DNA from: Akkermansiaceae bacterium
GTDB taxonomy: Bacteria; Verrucomicrobiota; Verrucomicrobiia; Verrucomicrobiales; Akkermansiaceae
DNA: 16,922 nucleotides
Direction of reading: 5' to 3'
Assembly: GCA_020627645.1 (NCBI GenBank)
Contig: JAHDGN010000028.1
Span: forward strand, 1 to 16,922
The notes below the pieces were generated by a model, which was not told where the DNA came from, searched no databases, and saw only the letters and a list, made by a program, of their open reading frames with translations. The position numbers and the translations under genes were made by a program. Positions 8,282 to 15,384 of the stretch are shown in pieces; within the stretch, counting starts at the first letter, position 1; every line of letters begins with the position of its first letter.

Positions 8282-9184
8282 TTAATCACCCACATCTAAC
8301 CGAAAATATTTTGTGCGTTCGGGGAGGGCGAGCCATTCGAGTTGGATGAAATGAGGAGACTCGTTGATCAAGGTGAAATTTTGATGGTCGTTCGACCAAG
8401 ATTTGAGATCGGTAGAGCTTTGAATGGAAAATTGGGTGGATTGAGCGGAAGAGCTCCGAAAAATTTTGACGGTGATTTTGTTTTCAGAAGCTTGTTTTTC
8501 TAGGGTGAGTTCCAGGGGTTGTTCTTGAGTGATCTGAAGTGGGTTGCTGCCAAGAAAATATTCGAGTCGGTTAGAAAGGCCGTCGCCGTCTGGGTCATCG
8601 AGATCTTCTGATTCTTCACCGTTGGGAAAGTAGAGTTTTTTCCAATCAAGCAGGGAAATCTTAGGAGATGAATCAGCCGCTTGTTGGGTTGCCCAGCTTC
8701 CTGAGGTTGGATCGAGAAAGCCTGTTTCGATCGTCGTTGCTTCGCTTACGAGAAAGCGGGTGGGGATCGGAAGGTTCAAATTAGTTGGGGTGGGCCAGGC
8801 CCAGTTTGGGTTTGAGAGTAAAATCCATTCTGCGCTGCCGTCACGGTTTCGATACCCCCAAATGTAGGGGCGGGAATTCTGAGATGGGGGAATATTGGAT
8901 TGGTCGAGTGTCGACGTTTGTTGAAAAAAATTGCCGTCTTCGTTGAAGGTGGTCCGGTCGACGCTATTCCAAGAAGCCGCCCAGGTCGAGCGGTCGGAGG
9001 GGTTAAATGAAGAATTAAATGAACCGAGCTCAAAGATAAATGACTCGTCGATGTTTGAGGCCGAGCTGTCGGTGGCATGGCTGTAGGCGTCGCTTCCCCA
9101 TTCGATGATTGCTTTCTGCTCAGCGAGGAGCTGGGAACAAGCGAGTGCAGGAAGTAGAGTCAGTACGTGGTAGCAAATTTTCAT
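8282..9184 (-). CDS. Exported protein, paralogue of the PEP-CTERM neighbour with a DGDG/beta-sandwich tail
   Basis: 300 residues, starting with a signal peptide (MKICYHVLTLLPALACSQLLA; likely cut before Glu22). Residues ~25-150 repeat the pattern of the adjacent 241-residue protein: IEWG, FELGSFNSSFNP, W-x3-W, a Leu-Asp strand, then YIWGYRNRDG..EW.LL. The C-terminus differs. WKKLYF (181-186) leads to DDPDGDGLSNRLEYFLGSNP (196-215), a calcium-binding-like Asp repeat, then a ~80-residue beta-sandwich with FSIQSSTDLKSW and a final KYFRLDV strand. Tails of this type are common in verrucomicrobial exoproteins. The function is unknown; it is presumably on the surface or secreted. It is the last gene of the three-gene operon, 24 bases after the stop of the 241-residue gene, and no Shine-Dalgarno sequence is seen. 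Cys16 lies in ALAC, a poor lipobox, so I prefer signal peptidase I cleavage. Confidence 0.8.
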   Translation of the reverse strand: MKICYHVLTLLPALACSQLLAEQKAIIEWGSDAYSHATDSSASNIDESFIFELGSFNSSFNPSDRSTWAASWNSVDRTTFNEDGNFFQQTSTLDQSNIPPSQNSRPYIWGYRNRDGSAEWILLSNPNWAWPTPTNLNLPIPTRFLVSEATTIETGFLDPTSGSWATQQAADSSPKISLLDWKKLYFPNGEESEDLDDPDGDGLSNRLEYFLGSNPLQITQEQPLELTLEKQASENKITVKIFRSSSAQSTQFSIQSSTDLKSWSNDHQNFTLINESPHFIQLEWLALPERTKYFRLDVGD

Positions 9185-9208
9185 AGAATGATGGTCGGTT
9201 GAGATTGG

Positions 9209-9934
9209 TTAGTTTGTTGGCTTTTTTCGTCTCAGAAACATCAAGTAGAGGAAGGTTAGACCAACGAGTGTTGTTTGTTCGGGTTCAGGGATGACAACAA
9301 AAGAGAATTGGATGTCCGGGTTGGGTTGGCTGGTAGGAGGGGTGAAGTTTCCATCTCCCTGAATTCCTTCAATGGAACCGAGAGTGACATCATTCAGCGT
9401 GGCGGTTCGCCAGGAAAGAGGGAGGTCGGATTGACTTGAGTCAGTGAGATCAGGGATTTCCCAATTGGTGTCTGAAGGGTCAACCATTGAAGTATCGGTT
9501 GAAGAGATGCCGCGACCCAACACCCAGTTGGATCCGGACGGATCAGAGACGTTATCATATCCCCATAAGTGGACCTGCTCACCTGGGTTAAAAGTTTCTC
9601 CGTTAAATTGAATTCCAGGTTGGGTGTCGTTGGTGTCCTCAAGGGAAAACGAGCCAGTGAAATACTGTGTGTTTAAATTATAGGGGGTTGAAGAAAGCTC
9701 TCTCCAATTCTCGCGCCAAAAAGGGGCATTTTGTTCGGTCGGAATGAAGTTGTTGGTGAAGACTCCTAGAGCAAAGACAAAATTTGCGCTGGGGGTCGAT
9801 GTCGATGAGATGAGAGTTCCGTCATTGAGGTAATTATTGCTGGAAAACTTGCCGCCCCATTGAACGGTCGATCCGAGAGTGGTGGAATGAAGTCCGAAGA
9901 GAATACTTCCTGAATAGAGTAGTAACTTTTTCAT
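9209..9934 (-). CDS. PEP-CTERM exported protein
   Basis: 241 residues. A signal peptide (MKKLLLYSGSILFGLHSTTLG) begins the protein. The C-terminus is a complete PEP-CTERM sorting signal: PEP at 216-218, hydrophobic stretch TTLVGLTFLYLMFL (221-234), then the basic end RRKKPTN. In this system an exosortase recognises the tail and removes it while the protein is moved to the outer surface or matrix. No exosortase is encoded in this window. The body (~23-165) matches the N-terminal domain of the 300-residue neighbour: VQWGG, FALGVFTNNFIP, W-x3-W, YFTGSFSLED, and VHLWGYDN..G..W.LG. It sits 12 bases after the giant DUF11/SdrD-B gene and 24 bases before its paralogue, so it is the middle gene of an operon. 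The molecular role of the body domain is unknown to me. Confidence 0.88.
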   Translation of the reverse strand: MKKLLLYSGSILFGLHSTTLGSTVQWGGKFSSNNYLNDGTLISSTSTPSANFVFALGVFTNNFIPTEQNAPFWRENWRELSSTPYNLNTQYFTGSFSLEDTNDTQPGIQFNGETFNPGEQVHLWGYDNVSDPSGSNWVLGRGISSTDTSMVDPSDTNWEIPDLTDSSQSDLPLSWRTATLNDVTLGSIEGIQGDGNFTPPTSQPNPDIQFSFVVIPEPEQTTLVGLTFLYLMFLRRKKPTN

Positions 9935-9946
9935 GGAATTAGATTG

Positions 9947-12900
9947 TTATGGTCGTGTGTTGGCTGGCCGGGTGACTGGTGACGAAATTTTATAGTCCGT
10001 TTTCCCTCCGGCATCTCGAATGCAATAGATAATGGATCGGTCTGGTTGGAAAAGAGGAGAGGTGTTGAGATTGGTGAGTGAGTTGTCATTCACAGCAACC
10101 CATTGGTTGATCGAGCCACCAAGAGCGTAAAAGTAACCATCGTAGCAGAGGTGATTTGGATCGGTATCTCCGCGCCAGGTAATCACCTGGTCAGCGGTCG
10201 AGGGGTCAGTTGTTCCCTTGAGCGTGAGTAAATTTCGTAACTGTGGCGTTGACGCTACTGGGTGAGCCCCTCCAATGAGGGTGTAGCCCTGAGGGAGGGG
10301 GGTGAGAAGATCCCAGTGGCGAACACATCCAAATTGGAGTTGGGTTGAGGTTGATGTTTTTGCGTGGGTGAATGAACCCTGACCGGGGCAGATTGGGGTA
10401 TTTCCCATGTCTGTAATGCTTCCGAATCTGACCCATTGATCTCCTCCCGGATCGTTGAGCAGGTAGTAGGTGACGAAGGTCTGAGTCACAGGGTCGTGGA
10501 GGAGAATGTTGTCTGCTGCGTTGGAATTGGGGCCAGATTGAAATTCGCTGACTGGGAAGAGTTCGTTGATTGTTGGGAGTGGATAGATGATGACTTGGGC
10601 GTTAGTGAGATCTGGGATCGTCAAGGTGCTGTTGCAGGGGGCAGGTGCAAACAAGTCGACGTCGTTGCGCAGTGTTACAGATGTTGCGGTTGCGGAAGCG
10701 ATTTCGAAATAGTGACCCTCATAGATTCCATCGACGACTTCGACGAGATAGACCGTTTGAGATGAGGGGCCGGTGCCAAGGTTTGGAAGAACTGTGGATA
10801 GGTCATCACCACTGGAGAGGGAGCTCGATAGGTCAAGAACTCTGGTGGCTGTCGCGAATGTGCCTGAGCCATCAAAAACCGATTTTTTCGTGAAAGGGTT
10901 GGAGAATGTTTCGCAAGCTAAGGCGACAGGGTGTTGATTCCATCCGCAAGTTGGGGTGGTGGAGGTGTAGGTATCGCTCCCACTTGTGAGAGTTACTCTC
11001 AGGGCTAACAGTCCGCTAGATCCGAGAGACGTCACGTTGGGATGGGTGACTGTTTCGGTACCGTCACCATTGGAGACGATGGTGGGGGTGATTGAGGTTT
11101 CTGGATTCCAGGTTGTGCCATTTGTGCTGAGGAGCAGGTCGTAGGTGAGGTCTGTAACTCCTTCGGGTCGGGTGTAGAAGACCTCGAGTTGGCTTCCGAC
11201 TCCAGATTCCCTGATACAGAGGCCATCATTTGCAGTTGTGCCGTCAGGGGTGACCTTGAGGCCTGTGTCGGGCTTCAGGCACAGGCCATATTCGAGGAGA
11301 TTGGAGAATAGATCGTTATCGGCATTATCAAGGGGGCCATTCGCGCCTCCAAGAGAGTTGGTCGCTTGCCATAGGGGGAAGCTTGTTGGTTTGGTGATTG
11401 GTCCAGAGAGTTGGAAGCCAGTGTCTAATGACATGTTAAAGGTGGGGTCGGAGGGTGGGGTGTAGCTGATGACGGCGTCATTTCCACTTGGGATCGCGTC
11501 GGAGTCATCTGTATCCGTGGCGGGGTCATTGGAGGTGTCGTCAGTTCCTGTTGGGGCGAGGGTGAAGCCGTTGAGAGATGCTTGGGTGGTATCAATGCAA
11601 ATGGTGTAGTCTTGCGAAGGTTGAAGAGTAATTTGAGATGTCGTGGTCACCTCATAGGTGATTGACAAGATTGGACGCTGGGCTGCGTCCGATGTTCCGT
11701 CAAAGCTGAGTGCTTCCCGTTGTCCACTTGTTCCGGAAATAAGGAGGGCGATGCTGTTGTTTGCGGCCCATCCGTCCAGGTCGATGATTTCCTGGATGAT
11801 GGCCGAAAGATTCGGAGTTTTCTGTGCTGGTAAGCGTTCGCCTGCACTCCAGCGAGGAAGATTCTCCCAAGGAACTGATGCTGAGGTGGGTGTTCGGTTA
11901 ATGGGGCCACTGGCGGTATTTGTGAAAGGTGCGGCGTTGGCAGAGGCATCGCCAGCGATTGAAAACGCTGTTGGAGGCGCTGCGGCTGGGCTGCCGCCAT
12001 TGATTTGTCCAGAGCTTCCGCTATTGGCGGTGAACTGGATGCAAGCATCTGTGATGGTCGCTCCTGGTGGAATGGGAACTAAGTTAAAACGAAGTCCAAA
12101 TGTTCGAATATTTCCTGCGGCACCATCTTGGAGGACGATCTTATGTTCCGTGGCGGTTGGGTTGAGGCCGCCTCCGGTTGTATTTTGAGCGACGTCATCG
12201 TCCGAGGTGCTAATGGCAAGGTCGATGGTGGAGGATGTTGTTGAGGAAACGGTATTCAGGCTATCATTGTTCGGTCCTCCGAAGAGATAAAAACCATTAG
12301 GGCTTGTGGTGGTCGTTCCAATTTCGGTTCCAGTCGAGTTAAGGAGTTTGACGACGACACCTCCGATGCCTGATTCTTGAGGGTCTTGTAGTCCGTTGGC
12401 CGTGGTATCGGCCCAAACAAAGTCTCCGAGGGTGATTCCTGCGTTGTCGGTATAAAAACCTTGGTCCCATGTTGGATCCTCACTGCTGTTGGTCATTGTG
12501 GTGAGGGCAGTGATGAACACTTGATTTCCCCCGAGAGTAGATGCGATTCCATCCGAATCGAACGAATCATTGCTCCCTTGATCAGCCGGAGAAGCGTTAT
12601 ATCCAGCTGGTGGATAGAAAACGGCATAGTATGAGCCGGCAGGGAATCCGGTGAAGAGATAGGCTCCAGGCTTCCCAAAAGAGGTCTGAGTTACGGTGGA
12701 GTCAACGAGGGTATCGATTGTGGGATCTGCGGTAGCATTTGTGGTGGAGTATAGTTCCACGCGTACTCCGTTGATGCCGCTTTCAGATGGCTCTTGAATG
12801 CCGTTGCGATTGGTGTCGAACCATACAAAATCGCCATAGCTTGGAGGCACGATTGGCTTGGTGGTGATTCCGACTTTGATTGGTTCGGTGGGGAGGAGGC

Positions 12901-15061
12901 GAGAGTTGTTGTCATTGTCAGTTGCGGAGAAACCAAATGAGTTCCAAGCAATCTCACCATCAGTTGGGGCATCGATTGGAGCCCTCATTGGGAAGCTCAA
13001 AACCAAATCTTCTCCAGGTTGAAGAACTCCATTCACCCGAAGGAGAAGGGATCTCACCAGAGTGATGTTGCTCGGAGGTGTTGAGTTCCAGAACGCGGGG
13101 TCTGGGGGGGTGTTTGGCACTCCCAGGTCATGGTTTGGTTCAGATGACGTGCTGTAAAAGATTTGGACTCCAGAGATTCCTGCTGGAAGAGAAGCTGAAT
13201 CGAAGGATACGGGTCCTGAAAGGACTGGAGTCCACTCGGTGAGTCGGGCGCTTGGATCAATGACACCGGTATCTCCGACGAATGGGAGAATATCTAAGAT
13301 GTCGATTTCTCTCACTGCTTTGGTGCTGGGGTTGCTGATTCTGATCTCGTAGTCGGCTCTTCCTCCGGGAACGGTGCTGCCGAATGATGGAAAGCGGCTA
13401 AACTCAGTATCACATTGTCCTTTTACCCATTTTTGAGAGTTGAGACCGACTCCATTACCGTTCAGGAATACTTCGAAATTGTCGGAATTGGCACAGAGGA
13501 CTTCGTTGCGATCTCCATCTTGGTCAAAATCGTATTGATCGGTTGAGGCAAGGTTTTCGTTTTGGCAGAGATGAGGGTTATCAAGACCGACTAAGATCTC
13601 GTTTGAGTAAGATCCCTCAGCGACGCCAAAGGGGACTTGTAAGTTGAAAGTGACATCAACCCCCCAGTTGTCTGTGTTGGGAGTGATGGTTAGAGGATTG
13701 TTGGTGTCCCAAGATAACTTGATCAATGTCCGCCCAGTGTTATCCCAGTTGGCGATGGCTTCTAGGGTGGGAAGTGAGGGGGTAAAGCCAGCTGGAGAGC
13801 GTCCTGCGGATTCGACGGATAATCCTCCGACATATTCCATTTCGGGAGGGAGAAGTTCGTAGATGACAGGGTTGACCAGATTTCCAACATTACGGAGTGG
13901 GCTTCGAATCCCGATCGTGGTGGGGACAATTTGCCCAGTTTCGATGGTGGGGTCGGTGATGTCTTTTGTGACTCGGAGGTAGGTTTCGTCGGGCTCAATG
14001 TTGGACGTCGCGGTGGCTGCTTGTGGGCTATATTGATTCGTGGTTAACGTAGCTACATTGTCGAAAGAGGATCCGGTGGTTACAGGATTGCCGTCGACGT
14101 CGTTCGGGGTGCCATTGAGGAACTTGGTGGTGACGTCGCCGGTCAGGGAGATGTTGGCTCCTGTGGCATAGATGAAGTCCGAGCCAGCCGGAACTGTTCC
14201 GAAGTCGTAGCGCATGACGGTGATGAACTCACCCGCTGCGAGACCAAGACTAGAAACATTCTGGTTTCCATTTCCTGTTGGTGGGTTGGTGTCAAAAGTG
14301 CCCCAAGTTTGAAATGAGGCATTTAGGTTTGTTTGGTAGGTGACAGTAAAGCTGAGATTTGCACCAAAATCTTGGCTGTGGCGAAAGCGTTCTAGAATAA
14401 ATTCCGGTGGCAAGGTTTCTTCGATGACGTAGTTATCTACGGCTTGTCCCCCAAGGTTTCCATGTTGAATGGTGTAGGTGAGACCGGATCCTAAGTGAAC
14501 TGGGTTTGCGGAAGCGGTCTTGGTGATCAGGACACCGTTGCTTAGCCCCGGAGGGTCTGTTCCATTGACGGCCGTGACTACGATATTCGTTGGAGTGGCA
14601 TTGAGAGAGCCGCCGGGGATGCCGTCACCTGACATCGTCGCGGTGTTACTAGCTTGAGTTCCGGTGAATGTTCCGTTGGGGAAGCGAGTTCGAATACGAA
14701 TTTCTCCAGTCGCTCCCGATGGTAAGTTGTTGATGAAGTTGAAGGTGACGGTTCGAGTTGTCGGGTTGTAGCTGCTGCTTTGGATATGTGGGCTATTGAC
14801 GAGGGAGAGGTATTCTAGACTCGGATCAAGAGTGTCAGTTACGACCACGTTGTTAAATCCACTGGTGATGCCAGGGAAGGTGTACTGGAGTCGATAGATG
14901 ATCTCATCTCCAACATTCGAGGTGCCGCCAGAGGAGAAGCCACTACCAGTATCGACCGATTGGGTGAGAGTTTGTCCCCAGAGGTGGGGTGAAATGATAA
15001 AGAGGAAAAGGGATGCTTTCGCTGATAACGACCTGATGAATGAAAAGTAACCGTGTGCCAT
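9947..15061 (-). CDS. Giant surface protein: DUF11 repeats, SdrD B-like domains and TIGR02597-like C-terminus
   Basis: 1704 residues. A signal peptide occupies ~1-29 (SLFLFIISPHLWGQ). Residues ~31-730 contain about four DUF11-type beta-sandwich repeats (ITKTASANPVHLGSGLTYTI; VTKDITDP). The first SdrD B-like domain (741-868) begins YGDFVWFDTNRNGIQEPSES. A second (from 876, GDFVWADTTANGLQDPQESG) is interrupted at ~936-1140 by another module and resumes at ~1141-1215 (DYTICID to LDTGF). A DNADNDLFSNLLEY module follows at ~1245-1365. The tail (~1375-1695) resembles the TIGR02597 family: HPVALACETFSNPF, YEGHYFEI, INELFP, then a WVRFGS repeat. There are 14 Cys residues, nine of them after 1260, so disulfides are likely. 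This is the first gene of a three-gene operon. A structural or adhesive surface role is inferred; no enzyme motif is seen. No clear Shine-Dalgarno sequence precedes the ATG. Confidence 0.88.
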   Translation of the reverse strand: MAHGYFSFIRSLSAKASLFLFIISPHLWGQTLTQSVDTGSGFSSGGTSNVGDEIIYRLQYTFPGITSGFNNVVVTDTLDPSLEYLSLVNSPHIQSSSYNPTTRTVTFNFINNLPSGATGEIRIRTRFPNGTFTGTQASNTATMSGDGIPGGSLNATPTNIVVTAVNGTDPPGLSNGVLITKTASANPVHLGSGLTYTIQHGNLGGQAVDNYVIEETLPPEFILERFRHSQDFGANLSFTVTYQTNLNASFQTWGTFDTNPPTGNGNQNVSSLGLAAGEFITVMRYDFGTVPAGSDFIYATGANISLTGDVTTKFLNGTPNDVDGNPVTTGSSFDNVATLTTNQYSPQAATATSNIEPDETYLRVTKDITDPTIETGQIVPTTIGIRSPLRNVGNLVNPVIYELLPPEMEYVGGLSVESAGRSPAGFTPSLPTLEAIANWDNTGRTLIKLSWDTNNPLTITPNTDNWGVDVTFNLQVPFGVAEGSYSNEILVGLDNPHLCQNENLASTDQYDFDQDGDRNEVLCANSDNFEVFLNGNGVGLNSQKWVKGQCDTEFSRFPSFGSTVPGGRADYEIRISNPSTKAVREIDILDILPFVGDTGVIDPSARLTEWTPVLSGPVSFDSASLPAGISGVQIFYSTSSEPNHDLGVPNTPPDPAFWNSTPPSNITLVRSLLLRVNGVLQPGEDLVLSFPMRAPIDAPTDGEIAWNSFGFSATDNDNNSRLLPTEPIKVGITTKPIVPPSYGDFVWFDTNRNGIQEPSESGINGVRVELYSTTNATADPTIDTLVDSTVTQTSFGKPGAYLFTGFPAGSYYAVFYPPAGYNASPADQGSNDSFDSDGIASTLGGNQVFITALTTMTNSSEDPTWDQGFYTDNAGITLGDFVWADTTANGLQDPQESGIGGVVVKLLNSTGTEIGTTTTSPNGFYLFGGPNNDSLNTVSSTTSSTIDLAISTSDDDVAQNTTGGGLNPTATEHKIVLQDGAAGNIRTFGLRFNLVPIPPGATITDACIQFTANSGSSGQINGGSPAAAPPTAFSIAGDASANAAPFTNTASGPINRTPTSASVPWENLPRWSAGERLPAQKTPNLSAIIQEIIDLDGWAANNSIALLISGTSGQREALSFDGTSDAAQRPILSITYEVTTTSQITLQPSQDYTICIDTTQASLNGFTLAPTGTDDTSNDPATDTDDSDAIPSGNDAVISYTPPSDPTFNMSLDTGFQLSGPITKPTSFPLWQATNSLGGANGPLDNADNDLFSNLLEYGLCLKPDTGLKVTPDGTTANDGLCIRESGVGSQLEVFYTRPEGVTDLTYDLLLSTNGTTWNPETSITPTIVSNGDGTETVTHPNVTSLGSSGLLALRVTLTSGSDTYTSTTPTCGWNQHPVALACETFSNPFTKKSVFDGSGTFATATRVLDLSSSLSSGDDLSTVLPNLGTGPSSQTVYLVEVVDGIYEGHYFEIASATATSVTLRNDVDLFAPAPCNSTLTIPDLTNAQVIIYPLPTINELFPVSEFQSGPNSNAADNILLHDPVTQTFVTYYLLNDPGGDQWVRFGSITDMGNTPICPGQGSFTHAKTSTSTQLQFGCVRHWDLLTPLPQGYTLIGGAHPVASTPQLRNLLTLKGTTDPSTADQVITWRGDTDPNHLCYDGYFYALGGSINQWVAVNDNSLTNLNTSPLFQPDRSIIYCIRDAGGKTDYKISSPVTRPANTRP

Positions 15062-15100
15062 GGAAACAAAATTTTCAAGGGCATCATCAGATCAGTTTTT

Positions 15101-15128
15101 GTTTCATGTAAAGATGTATTTATGAAAC
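15101..15128. promoter_or_regulatory. Inverted repeat upstream of the giant surface-protein operon, possible operator
   Basis: GTTTCAT (15101-15107) and ATGAAAC (15122-15128) are perfect 7-base inverted repeats with arm centres 21 bases apart, about two helical turns. They lie 40-67 bases upstream of the start codon at 15061, where a promoter or dimer-binding operator could be. The arms are short and AT-rich and the copy is single, so chance cannot be excluded. Confidence 0.3.
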
Positions 15129-15267
15129 TCGCCCAAAAATACTAAATATGCCGGATGTGGTTGACTTGGGAAGTTTAGAGGTGTATTAATCAAGACTTTT
15201 TCGTTGTCTGGTAGCCGGTTTTTGGCGCTTTTTAAGGCTCTTGTAGTCAATTTGTTAGGTGAATTTT

Positions 15268-15298
15268 AAAAAATTTTCCATTGGTGAAATTTGGAAAA
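15268..15298 (-). terminator. Weak intrinsic-terminator-like hairpin downstream of murQ
   Basis: Read on the minus strand, TTTTCCA (15298-15292) pairs with TGGAAAA (15280-15274) across an 11-base loop and is followed by TTTTTT. It lies about 86 bases after the murQ stop in the right orientation. The stem is only 7 bp with two G-C pairs, so it is a weak candidate. Confidence 0.35.
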
Positions 15299-15384
15299 GT
15301 TGTTCTTTTTTCGAGGTGGTTGCGGGTGGTTTTTTGACTTAAGTACGAAATATTTAAGTTATGGAAATATGAAGCTCATTATTT

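Larger units (their letters stand above)
15062..15384. other. AT-rich intergenic region between murQ and the DUF11/SdrD-B operon
   Basis: 323 bases with no supported gene. Both flanking genes read on the minus strand, so this stretch should hold the murQ 3' end and the promoter of the three-gene exoprotein operon. I see an inverted repeat near that operon (15101-15128), a weak terminator-like hairpin (15268-15298) and a 6-bp A/T inverted repeat (15337-15359). I could not assign a convincing -35/-10 pair. No tRNA-like or small-RNA structure stands out. Confidence 0.6.

Noticed and set aside
9120..9184. Lipoprotein signal in the 300-residue protein (ALAC)
   Set aside because: Ala rather than Leu at the -3 position and a good signal peptidase I site (LLA before Glu22) make lipidation less likely.
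11658..12188. Long plus-strand open frame of ~176 codons opposite the giant gene
   Set aside because: It lies antisense to the inserted SdrD-B module, shows no domain-like pattern, and is explained by the codon composition of the minus-strand gene.
15337..15359. ACTTAA...TTAAGT inverted repeat just behind murQ
   Set aside because: Six A/T-rich pairs with one G-C at each end and no U-tract; too weak to call a terminator or operator.
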